Assembly: GCA_949825065.1 (NCBI GenBank)
Contig: OX463854.1
Location: forward strand, 10,473,762-10,537,761
DNA: 64,000 bases
Source of the DNA: Odontocerum albicorne
Lineage: Eukaryota; Arthropoda; Insecta; Trichoptera; Odontoceridae
Reading direction: 5' to 3'
Each line of letters starts with the position of its first letter. Within the stretch, counting starts at the first letter, position 1. The position numbers and the translations under genes were made by a program. Of the stretch, positions 35,374 through 43,966 are shown piece by piece. The notes under the pieces were generated by a model that ran no database searches, was not told the origin of the DNA, and saw nothing but the letters and a program-made list of their open reading frames with translations.

Positions 35374-35915
35374 ATATATAGAATCTGAATATGGTTGACC
35401 AGATGAAAGATGAACATATAGAGATGAGGTTTCTTGAATGAATGTAGCATTGAATATGATTGTGGGGGTATACTCACAACCACATTTTATCTTCTCTGAA
35501 CATTGAGACCACGTACTTTGGGTAATAAATAATTGAAGCGAATGATAGGGCGTCTTTGTTGCCTCTTTCTGTAAACAGATAGCACAATTAACAACAGGTT
35601 TAAAACCCAACTAAATCAAATAAAAAGGTAAATAATAAAATATAAAGTCTAAATATGGCATAATGACAATAGGAACAATGTTACTCATGCTTACCTGTGA
35701 AGTGACTCAGTTATAACAGAAGAGTTTACTGAAGAGTTTTATTTCATAATTGATCTACCGAGGTGTGGAAGATATCGATATTAGAAAATTAATTAAATAA
35801 GTCATTCTGTGTGCGAAAAGTAGTGCTTTATGGTAAGAGCTCAATTCGTTAAGGCGGTACCAAAAACAATCTGATTTCGCGATGGCGTAAATAAATAATT
35901 GTACAGTATATTGTT
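35374..35915. other. No recognisable feature
   Basis: An 88-codon minus-strand frame (35344-35610) overlaps the LTR end and has no known motif. No other structure was seen. Confidence 0.45.
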
Positions 35916-35919
35916 TATA

Positions 35920-36165
35920 GTTAAGGTATTAACGTTGTGGAGATTTAAAGAGATTGTGATTTGTTTTATCAATCACTGTTTATTCCACTTTTTATAATGG
36001 TATAACCCTACCGGTTTCAAGGCTTTCACATCATCATCAGGGGAGCACAAACAATACTCTTATTTGTGCTCCCATGATGATGACGTGAAAGTCTTGAAAC
36101 CGGTAGGGCTGTAACGTTACAAAAAGTGGAAAAAACAGTGTCTGATAAAACAAATCACAATGTCA
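35920..36165. mobile_element. Palindromic derivative of Penelope-like element 3' UTR
   Basis: The left arm (starting ATTGTTTATAGTTAAGG, then GTTGTGGAGATTTAAAG) continues as an inverted copy of the Penelope-like 3' UTR through CCTACCGGTTTCAAGGC. After a spacer of about 20 bp around 36050-36065 the right arm returns through GAAACCGGTAGGG to AAATCACAATG. The arms are roughly 100 bp and imperfect. The left arm carries about 45 bases more than the right, exactly as at 37006. I could not find a target duplication. Confidence 0.7.
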
Positions 36166-36483
36166 TTAAAAATTGATAATGACACGGAAATGAATGATCA
36201 CTCCCATCGTCACACCATCAAAAGAGCAAGAAGGGTGAGTACAATGCAATAAGGTATTTTGAGAAAGATATTAAATTTACGAAACTTTTTAGGTGGTGTT
36301 ACATATTGTTATAATTTTTACATTTTCTGCTTCACGGTTGTTGTTTATCTACGAGTATCACTGTACGTAATTCATCAAATAAATGTTGTTATCGGTATGT
36401 ACTATATGTGTGAGGAAAAATAAAGGATATACAGGGCTCGGTAGTATTTGACATCGACTCGCCCTCGTGGATAGATACATCTA

Positions 36484-36675
36484 CAGTACCCGGCGGTAAG
36501 TAATACTCACCAGTATAAGAAAGAGACTGTCAGCCATAATCGGCTAACTTCGGCTTTGTAGATCATCGTCTCTATCATTCATACACGTGTTCCGTCGCGT
36601 ACTGAACTATTAGCGCATCGTGTGACAGAGACGACGCTCTACAAAGCCATGTGTATTACTAACCGCCGGGTACTG
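36484..36675. mobile_element. Short TIR element (MITE-like), 192 bp, TA flanks
   Basis: The left end CAGTACCCGGCGGTAAGTAA and the right end (reverse complement CAGTACCCGGCGGTTAGTAA) are inverted repeats differing at one base over 20 bp. Both are bounded by TA (36482-36483, 36676-36677). A second internal inverted repeat contains GGCTTTGTAGA on one side and TCTACAAAGCC on the other. There is no coding sequence. The superfamily is unassigned. Confidence 0.75.
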
Positions 36676-36727
36676 TATTTAGTGTAGGTATAAGAATAAA
36701 AATAATTAACGGACAATTTATAAAGCG

Positions 36728-37005
36728 GTGTTTAAGGAGCAAAATCTTCTAAAGGGCGTTCTAGCTCAAGATTCGAGGTCACTCATAAATTTTGTATTTA
36801 AATTATTCCTAAAGCTGCACACGCCACCCACATATCTGAAATTAGGTGGTATACCACTCTGCCACAGGATCAGAAACGTCAAACGTTCTATCACAATACC
36901 CCGCTCGATTGATTTAGATAATCGAATTCATTATATGAAGAAGAAATCGACCTCAAAGTTCTGCATCGCCCTGAAGGAAGCGACTGAAATAACTCTTAAT
37001 TTCTA
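36728..37005 (+). pseudogene. LINE-D C-terminal coding fragment (split by Penelope-like insertion)
   Basis: An open frame of about 90 codons (KGVLAQDSRSLINFVF, LKLHTPPTYLKLGG, IPRSIDLDNRIHYM, FCIALKEATEIT-L-N-F). Removing the Penelope-like insertion (37006-38885) and one copy of its 12-bp duplication places TAG immediately after L-N-F, and the LINE-D 3' UTR then continues at 38898. The layout is reminiscent of the jockey-type C-terminal region. The 5' part of the LINE is absent; the MITE-like element ends at 36675, just upstream. The family assignment is tentative. Confidence 0.5.
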
Positions 37006-37192
37006 TGTTGTTTATAGTTAAGGCATTAACGTTGTGGAGGTTTAAAGACATTGTAATTTATTTTTAACAAACACTGTTTATTCCACTTTTTTTATGACGG
37101 TATAACCCTACCGGTTTCAAGGCTTTCACCTCATCTTCAGGGGAGCGCAAACAAGACTAAATGCTGTTCGGACTGGTACCGATATAGACACT

Positions 37193-37540
37193 TCAACGGT
37201 TGGAGGCGGGAGGGGTGAGGGGAAGGCTAGGTATTATTTCGGCCAAGAGCGGGGAGATTTTGGGGAAATAACTATTCAACAGATGCTCTGATCTGTATAT
37301 TGACTTAGAAATTTCTAGGGCCTCCAATCTGTCCAATCTATTTCCGTTGTCGCTAATATGTAAGAATTTGGCATCATTGATAGAAAAAGTATGATTCTCA
37401 CGGTGACAATGATTAGCCATTTCAGAATAAATTAGAGGATTTGTTAAGGCAGATTGGTGTTCACGAAATCTCTTTTCAAAAGATCTTCCTGTCTTTCCTA
37501 TATAGAAATTATCACAGTCAGCACATAAAAGTTTATACAC
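37193..37540 (-). pseudogene. Inverted duplicate of the GIY-YIG domain
   Basis: This is the minus-strand copy of codons 267-381 of the Penelope-like ORF at 37597-38742, identical in translation over 115 residues from Y-K-L-L-C-A-D-C to P-P-A-S-N-R. It belongs to the inverted left arm of the element. It lacks the reverse transcriptase and any start codon of its own. Confidence 0.85.
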
Positions 37541-37596
37541 ACCGCTGTTGTTAAGTATTCCATTTTTGCCTTTCCCATTTTGTTAAAAATTCAGAA

Positions 37597-38742
37597 TTGA
37601 TTTCACTAATGGACTTATGCATCAAACAAAATTATTTTAACTTCAACAATAAAATATATAAACAAACGAATGGTTTAGCTATTGGCTCACCGTTGTCTCC
37701 ACTTCTCAGAGAAATATTTATGAACTATTTTGAAAAATGTATCTTTAGGAGTAATTTTAAGCTAACCAAAAATGTTCTGTGCTGGTTTAGGTATGCAGAT
37801 GACATTCTTTGTGTTTGGACGGGTACCGATAGACAATTACACCATTTTCTTAAATATTTAAATTCTATAGAAAGTTTTATAAAATTTACATTAGAAACAG
37901 AACAGGACGGAAAATTAAATTTCTTGGACCTAACATTATCTCGGAAAAAAGGCACATTTGACTTTGATATATATAGGAAAAATACTTATTCAGACTCCAT
38001 AATTCCAGCAACTTCTAACCATCCTAATAATCATAAATTCGCCGCCTTTAACTGTATGCTTCATAGATTGCTCAGTGTCCCATTAACCGACGACAATTTT
38101 AAAAAGGAATTAATAACCATCAAAAAAATTGCTACAAATAATGGCTATCCTGGAAGCCTCATTGATTCACTTTTAAAAAACAAAACAAAAAAGAAACTCA
38201 TAAAAGATTATATATTTAACGACACCTATAAGCATACCTATAAATGGAGCAAAGTCCTATTTATAAAAAATATATCAAATGAAATAACCAAAAATATTCC
38301 AAGTCACATAAAGCCAGCTTTTTACACTAACTTCAATCTCCGGAAACTCTTATTTAATGGGAAAGGCAAAAATGGAATACTTAACAACAGCGGTGTGTAT
38401 AAACTTTTATGTGCTGACTGTGATAATTTCTATATAGGAAAGACAGGAAGATCTTTTGAAAAGAGATTTCGTGAACACCAATCTGCCTTAACAAATCCTC
38501 TAATTTATTCTGAAATGGCTAATCATTGTCACCGTGAGAATCATACTTTTTCTATCAATGATGCCAAATTCTTACATATTAGCGACAACGGAAATAGATT
38601 GGACAGATTGGAGGCCCTAGAAATTTCTAAGTCAATATACAGATCAGAGCATCTGTTGAATAGTTATTTCCCCAAAATCTCCCCGCTCTTGGCCGAAATA
38701 ATACCTAGCCTTCCCCTCACCCCTCCCGCCTCCAACCGTTGA
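37597..38742 (+). CDS. Penelope-like reverse transcriptase/GIY-YIG endonuclease, 5'-truncated ORF
   Basis: This 381-codon frame encodes the C-terminal half of a Penelope-like polyprotein, which copies element RNA into DNA and nicks the target. Residues 22-38 (YKQTNGLAIGSPLSPLL) and 66-69 (YADD, the reverse transcriptase active site) are intact. A linker runs from about 100 to 260. Residues 267-294 form the GIY-YIG nuclease core (VYKLLCADCDNFYIGKTGR, then FREH) with a C-x-x-C pair at 272-275 and a His/Cys cluster at 310-316. The frame begins at a TTG codon. The first ATG in frame is codon 5, and the frame runs back into the inverted arm, so the natural start and the N-terminal fingers region are missing. 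No stop or frameshift interrupts it, but alone it should not be functional. Confidence 0.85.
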   Translation: MISLMDLCIKQNYFNFNNKIYKQTNGLAIGSPLSPLLREIFMNYFEKCIFRSNFKLTKNVLCWFRYADDILCVWTGTDRQLHHFLKYLNSIESFIKFTLETEQDGKLNFLDLTLSRKKGTFDFDIYRKNTYSDSIIPATSNHPNNHKFAAFNCMLHRLLSVPLTDDNFKKELITIKKIATNNGYPGSLIDSLLKNKTKKKLIKDYIFNDTYKHTYKWSKVLFIKNISNEITKNIPSHIKPAFYTNFNLRKLLFNGKGKNGILNNSGVYKLLCADCDNFYIGKTGRSFEKRFREHQSALTNPLIYSEMANHCHRENHTFSINDAKFLHISDNGNRLDRLEALEISKSIYRSEHLLNSYFPKISPLLAEIIPSLPLTPPASNR

Positions 38743-38897
38743 AGTGTCTATATCGGTACCAGTCCGAACAGCATTTAGTCTTGTTTGCGCTCCCCTGAAG
38801 ATGAGGTGAAAGCCTTGAAACCGGTAGGGTTATACCGTCATAAAAAAGTGGAATAAACAGTGTTTGTTAAAAATAAATTACAATGTCTTAATTTCTA

Positions 38898-39213
38898 GTC
38901 AGTAAAATAACGTGTATCGTTTCCGATTTTCCTTTTCCTTTCCTCTCCACTATCCCTTCCTTTCCTTTTGATTGATGATATCTCACTTTATATGTAAAAT
39001 AATGTTCGGGTGATTGTCCGTCTTTGTGGGGTTTGTGGGCATACGTCCACGTATGTGTTTATGGATTTAGTTTGTGTGAATAGTCATTTGAATGAGTTAT
39101 GCAACCATGTAACTTGCTTCATTTACTTTTATCTAGTTGGTTGGAAGAGATTGCCGCCTGGCAATAAACCCGCAAGGTTGTATTTGCAATAAAAGTATTA
39201 AATAAAAAAATAA
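38898..39213 (+). mobile_element. LINE-D 3' UTR with (TAAA)n tail, copy B
   Basis: Begins with the stop codon region shared with 20338 and ends in AAATAAAAAAATAAATAA. It contains TTGGTTGGAAGAGATTGCC, GGCAATAAACCCGCAAGG and a final GCAATAAAAGTATTAAATAA. It was originally continuous with 36728-37005 before the Penelope-like insertion. Several SINE tails in the window (33100, 39620, 41970, 48365) resemble its last 120 bases. Confidence 0.75.
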
Positions 39214-39615
39214 ATAAGGAACATCCTTAAGATACAGATTCCAAAGATACATCCCATTGAGGGACTTGAATACTAAGAGATAAGGTTTAAAATCAATCCA
39301 TTCGCAACATTTAAGCTAGTGTAGACTTTTCAGCAGCGGAACAATATGGAAATATTTATTGAATCAGGTAAACTAGAATAAATAAAGTTACATTAATCCA
39401 GACGTGACACAGCAAATAAATTAATAAGAATTATTATTACCCTTGTTGTAAAAAGTCGACGTACAAATTTGAACTCTAACAGACTATAAAATCCTGAATA
39501 AACTGTATAACCAATTTGTCTATAGAAGGAGAGGTTACTTTTAAAACTGACACCAATATATGTATTTAATAATTAAATTTACTATACAAATTATTAGTTC
39601 AATAAATTATCTAAA
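39214..39615. other. No recognisable feature
   Basis: AT-rich sequence between two retroelement tails. No motif was assigned. Confidence 0.5.
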
Positions 39616-39619
39616 ACTG

Positions 39620-39850
39620 AACTAAACGAAGCCTAAATAATAATACGCCTTTCTTCCAACTCAAGGGTTACAGATTCCATTCCTGTTGGTACATAGATTT
39701 AAAAAATAATGGTTTCAGTCTGATTTTCTTTTGATGTTTGTTCAACACCTTTTCTAGTTGGTTGATTGCCACATAGCAAAAAACCTTAGACAATCTCTTC
39801 CAGCCAATATTGCATTTTATACAACGAAAGTGTAATGTAATACTATAATA
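39620..39850 (+). mobile_element. tRNA-derived SINE with LINE-like tail, degenerate
   Basis: A weak tRNA-like head ends in GGGTTACAGATTCCATTCC (B-box region). The body leads to CTAGTTGGTTGATTGCCAC, GACAATCTCTTCCAGCC and the terminal ACAACGAAAGTGTAATG block. The same terminal block closes the minus-strand SINEs at 41970 and 48365. Confidence 0.5.
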
Positions 39851-41965
39851 ATAAAAAAATAAAAATAATTGATATGATTCTTCGTTTTGTTTGATACAAA
39901 AATAATCACGTTAAAAAAATGTAGCTCCAATTAATCTGAGTCCCAACACATAATCAAAATATTTCTTTCAACCTCATCATTGAAATCTAACATATATTTA
40001 AATTAAAACCAACCAATCAAATTTTATATTCATTTTACATTTCTGATCACGATTAACTTCCTGTAAGCCACTTAACAATTTAATTTTTCTTTTAAATCTA
40101 CTAGAAGTTTCTCAGAATTCGACCATCATTACAGATAATAAATGATGATGTTTCAATACATATTATCGATAGCATCTTAATTAAATGGATAAAACTCACT
40201 AACACGTATTAACTGAGAACAACACTAGCTCGATACGTTTTTCATGTTTCTACACGCTTGTAGTTGAATGATAAAAGTAATGGCAAAACTCGTTTAATCC
40301 ATTTTAGATTTTTTAAATATCCATTCCCTGTCGCCACTTAGATTTGTTTCGGCGTAAGGGCGTAATGTTCTCAGTTTTCTCAATTCACCTGAGTCAATTT
40401 CCAAGACCAAGTTACTGAGTTCCAAAAACCTAGAAAGCCGCTTACTCCAAAACAGTCGTCAGTAGAGTGAAAACAGATCTAATAAAACAACTCGAAAATT
40501 AACGAGACAACCACTTACTACCATTTAAATTAGGACTCGAAGGTTATTATCAATTACACAAGGACGTATATGCCATGGAAGCACATCTCAAATGACAAAG
40601 TCAGCAAATATTATTATGTAAGCGCTAATGTAAGGTTGGCAAAATATGCTATACTTGTGCACCCCTTAGCTTTGTTGCAATATAACATATGTGACCATCC
40701 AAGGCAATCTATAGACCACATTTTTAGGCGATTTCTCATGACTGACGAATCGACTAAGAAGACTGTCTCTTCATACTTTTGAACTTTCCAAGCGCTTTCG
40801 TTACATTGAACCATGTCTTTCGTTACATTGAATCTGAAGATACTTGTGATGACCAGTGATAGTTTTATAGCTTTCTGAAATGTTTGTGAAAAATTTTGGT
40901 GACTTGAAATCTTTAAGAATGTCTTCTTGTGACCCGCCGGTAAATAGTTCATATAATTTTCTTCTCAGAGACAGATTTTTTTATCAAAGTATAACTAAAT
41001 ATAATATCCTTACGAGTGCCGTCGTCGTCGTTGCTAGGCCTCGTAGTCTGTTGAGTGAGTGAGCCGTTGTACACTAGCAAACTCACCGGTCACACCTGAA
41101 GTGAGACGATCGGAGCACACTGGCAAGTTTTTTTAAAGAATAGATATGAGTGAAGTTGTAGGTATATTTATGCCCCCGAAAACTAGGTGGAAAAAAATGC
41201 CTATGTTAGTCGAGGTGAGAAGCACAGCGCGGGGTTCCAGCCGGCACGAGTACACGATCACACTATAAGATTACTTAATTTGTTCCTTGATATAGTATGG
41301 GCGGAGAGACAACTATATAAAGTATCCTTGTTAAAAAAACTGGTATATCGTTATTCTATTGTAGGCTTTAATGTTAGCAAGAGAGAAGTGGAGAATACAG
41401 GTTTTGATATTTAAATCGCCATTTGTACGAAGAATCGTGCTATAGTTTCATCATGTAGATTATTATGATTCAATCTCAGCTGCAAAAGATGGTCGTTGAT
41501 CATGGTTGCATCGTTTATCCGATTGTTTATTGCAGTCAATAAATTGAATAGATCCTCGTGACGGCACATGTGGACCATTAGAGATTTAGATTTTAATCAC
41601 AGACGAGATATGAGATTATATTCATCTCACGGGTCATTTCAGAAGTTATTGGATGTAATAACCAAGGCTTGAGAGATTTCTACTTGTTAATTCATTTCGT
41701 ATGAGCTTTTATTGAACGTTATGATGTGTATTCAGTTATTTGAAACGTGAAAGTTAAATTAAAATCTTGGTTTTGAACGTTTTAATTCTACAAAGAAATT
41801 TATTATAACTTTTAATTAATTTTAATTTCCTACATGTAATATTTATTTTTAATAATCTTAATATTTATTTTCTTAGAAATACATCTGCATGTTAACTTAC
41901 AAATAGACAATAATTCTTGAGTACATTGTGTTGTATTATACTTTTATTGTATACATAACAACTTG
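39851..41965. other. No recognisable gene
   Basis: Overlapping frames exist on both strands at 40570-40952 (112 codons minus, 70 codons plus). I recognise no motif in either, and neither has splice or promoter context I could defend. The phrase TTTCGTTACATTGAA is repeated at 40797 and 40819. The rest is AT-rich. Confidence 0.4.
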
Positions 41966-41969
41966 GTGG

Positions 41970-42180
41970 GATTATTGTAATGTATTGTATTGTATTACAC
42001 TTTCGTTATAAAGAAAACAACCTGGCAGCCTTATTGCTATGTGGTAAGGTCTTCCAACTAACCAGAAAGTTGTTAAAGAGGCCTTAATTGAATACCAGAG
42101 TAAAAATACGGAATATCCTTTAACTCGAGTATTGGAAAACAGGCGCCTTACCGACTAGGCTACATAAGTCGTTATTATTG
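41970..42180 (-). mobile_element. tRNA-derived SINE with LINE-D-like tail
   Basis: On the minus strand the head reads TGTAGCCTAGTCGGTAAGGC, with an A-box-like core, then GCGCCTG. The B box is eroded (CTCGAGTTAAAGG). The tail contains GGTTAGTTGGAAGACC, AGCAATAAGGCTGCCAGG and AACGAAAGTGTAATAC, matching the other SINE copies and the LINE-D UTR. Confidence 0.6.
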
Positions 42181-42254
42181 ATATGTGTTAATTTATTGCA
42201 GCCACCCAGAAAAATCATAATGAGTTCATCAATAAAAACTAGAAAGGAACCCTA

Positions 42255-42345
42255 TTTAAAAAAATAGGTACCAAAGGGAATCGAACTCGCACTCTCTGAG
42301 TAGGAAAACAGGCGTTTTGCCAAGTAGGACATGGAAATCGTCCAG
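42255..42345 (-). repeat. SINE head, second copy next to 41970-42180
   Basis: The minus strand reads TTTCCATGTCCTACTTGGCA, then GTGCGAGTTCGATTCCC (a near-perfect B box), then TTTGGTACC. This is better preserved than its neighbour but lacks its own tail, as if the second SINE had inserted into or next to it. Confidence 0.6.
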
Positions 42346-42845
42346 ATTCAAAAAAGAAAGTCAAAAAATTATTAAATGTTTATCTTCTGAGTACACTGTG
42401 TTATATGACATTTACAAAAAACACAGTACCACCCTATGGAAATATCAAATTTAAAAAAAATGTTAAATGGTCTATATGTGAAAAAATGCATCCATTTTTT
42501 ATACATCATTGGAAACTAAACCGAATATCACCGGATGTTATGTCATTTCGTTAAAAATACCTGATTTGAATAATTTCATTAATGTTATACTAGTTTATGA
42601 CCATCTTTGTAGTACGAGTGCATATGAGTATTACATGTTATCTAGTAATATTTTTAATCGTTTTTGTTTAAATTTTAATAAAAATACAACCCTCAATATA
42701 ATTATGGACGAGCAAAGAGCTTCCCACTAAAATCCAAACATGTCCCTCATTTGTAATCCCTTTTTCTCCAAATATACAACACATAGAATATACAACACAC
42801 ATACTCCAAATATACATCATACATATACAAGATAACATCCAGATC
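42346..42845. other. No recognisable feature
   Basis: A 73-codon plus frame (42509-42730) has no recognised motif. A short ATACAACACACATACTCC-like string is repeated near 42770-42810. Confidence 0.45.
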
Positions 42846-42849
42846 GTCG

Positions 42850-42925
42850 GCGGCTATGGTCTAACAGTTATAATCCACACTAAGCAAACAAGAGCCCGAG
42901 ATTTTGATTCCTGGAGAATTCACTT
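42850..42925 (+). repeat. tRNA-like SINE head, type 2
   Basis: GGCTATGGTCTAACAGTTAT (A-box region) and GATTTTGATTCCTGG (B-box region), with the CACTAAGCAAACAAGAGCCC stretch between them, align with the minus-strand copy at 47635-47730. It is distinct from the LINE-D-tailed SINE heads. No tail was recognised. Confidence 0.5.
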
Positions 42926-43528
42926 TCGGACTTATTTTACTTTTTACCGTTTATCATTTGAATTTGTTTTTATTTTTTCTATAGTTTATATCCCGTTTAT
43001 CTTAAATTATACCAGTGGTATTAAGCAACATAAAATTGTCCTCCGATTGTCTTGGAAGTTTGATATCCTTACCACCGGAACAATGAAGACAAATGTTTCA
43101 ACTCAGTCCCTTCCTACTTCTCAAAGAGCGCGGTCAATTTAAGCCTAGCTTTAGCTAGTTATAGATACCCGAAATGATTCTGTAATCATTAATATTTGAT
43201 CTGAAAAAAACATATCTAAAGAAACTAGAAAATTGTACAAAATAAAGGGGTGACTATTTTAAAATTAAATGGATACACAACGAACAAAGTCGAGATAGGT
43301 AAACTAGATAAATGCATCATAAAACAATCTACAAAAAAATGTTAATTAATATGTCAGCTCTAGAATGATAGATATCACTTAATTAAGGAAGAATTTGATC
43401 ATTATAATTTTTTTACTTAACGAACAAAAAAGTTTGATTAATATTATTCGTATTAAAAAATGTATTTGTCTTCAAATCCGAAGGTAGTAGCAAATTAAAA
43501 AAAAGGGTTACAGTGTGGTTAACAGTTA
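42926..43528. other. No recognisable feature
   Basis: AT-rich sequence upstream of the LINE-A composite. No motif was assigned. Confidence 0.5.
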
Positions 43529-43534
43529 ACACTA

Positions 43535-43880
43535 TCTAGACACACATCCTTAGCCTCTCCTATATCCATATACCTTCTCCTACAACTTCTACGATTTCTC
43601 TAACTTTCTACGTTTCCTTCTTTGAGAATATCATCCTATCCTTGGTCTTCCTCTCACTCACCCTCCACTTACATTTGCACTACATTCATTCGTTCCACAT
43701 GCCCAAACCATCTCAGTGTGCTCTTCTTCATTTTATTTAACGCATCAGATTTAAGTTCACATTCATCGCTCCTAACTTCATTTCGTATTCTGTCATACAT
43801 TCTTACTCCTTGTACTCGTCTTAATGCACCCATTTCTATAGCATATATTCGATTCTTCTCAGTTTTTTCCACGACCACGT
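43535..43880 (-). pseudogene. LINE-A C-terminal coding relic
   Basis: The minus-strand frame (69 codons, 43878-43669) reads AIEMGALRRVQGVRMYDRIR, then SDECELKSDALNKMKKSTLR, then WFGHVERMN. This is a strong LINE signature between the reverse transcriptase thumb and the end of the ORF. Downstream the frame breaks, but IGEAKDVCLDS near 43560 marks the usual closing motif. It is a relic with stops after HVERMNVVQM. Confidence 0.8.
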
Positions 43881-43966
43881 TTTACACCCATTAATCAAAG
43901 TTGGAAATAAAATATTATTATGGACAATCATCTTAGCATATTTTGAGACTGTCCAGTTCGATTATA
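43862..43966 (-). repeat. 105-bp LINE-A-derived repeat, unit left of the mariner
   Basis: This is one unit of the array that resumes at 45254. It has the same blocks (CACGTTTTACACCCATT, TCATCTTAGCATATTTTGA, CTGTCCAGTTCGATTATA). The mariner TA duplication sits exactly at its right border. Confidence 0.85.

Larger units (their letters stand above)
36994..38897 (+). mobile_element. Penelope-like element with inverted terminal copy, 12-bp TSD
   Basis: The element spans 37006-38885 between two copies of TCTTAATTTCTA (36994-37005 and 38886-38897), a target-site duplication. The sense part (37580-38885) has the 3' portion of a Penelope ORF plus 3' UTR. The left part (37006-37579) is an inverted copy of the 3' end (partner 38356-38885), ending abruptly at a CCCATT junction at 37579. 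The two arms are nearly identical over 530 bp: both encode the same 115-residue GIY-YIG peptide. The left arm carries about 45 bases beyond the right end (GGCATTAACGTTGTGGAGG), also seen beside the palindromes at 35920 and 61831. Partial inverted copies are a known habit of Penelope-like elements. Confidence 0.85.

Noticed and set aside
38775..38845. Hammerhead ribozyme in the Penelope-like 3' UTR (CTGAAGATGAGG ... TTGAAACCGG ... ACCGTC)
   Set aside because: CUGANGA, GAAA and a GUC are present in the right order, and Penelope-like elements are known to carry such ribozymes. However, stem II is not closed next to the core, one base is extra before stem III, and the stem I sides do not pair. 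A covariance-model search (Infernal, hammerhead models) scoring above threshold would overturn this.
40570..40952. Possible exon open on both strands
   Set aside because: No recognisable domain, no splice or codon evidence, and complementary open frames are expected by chance at this length.
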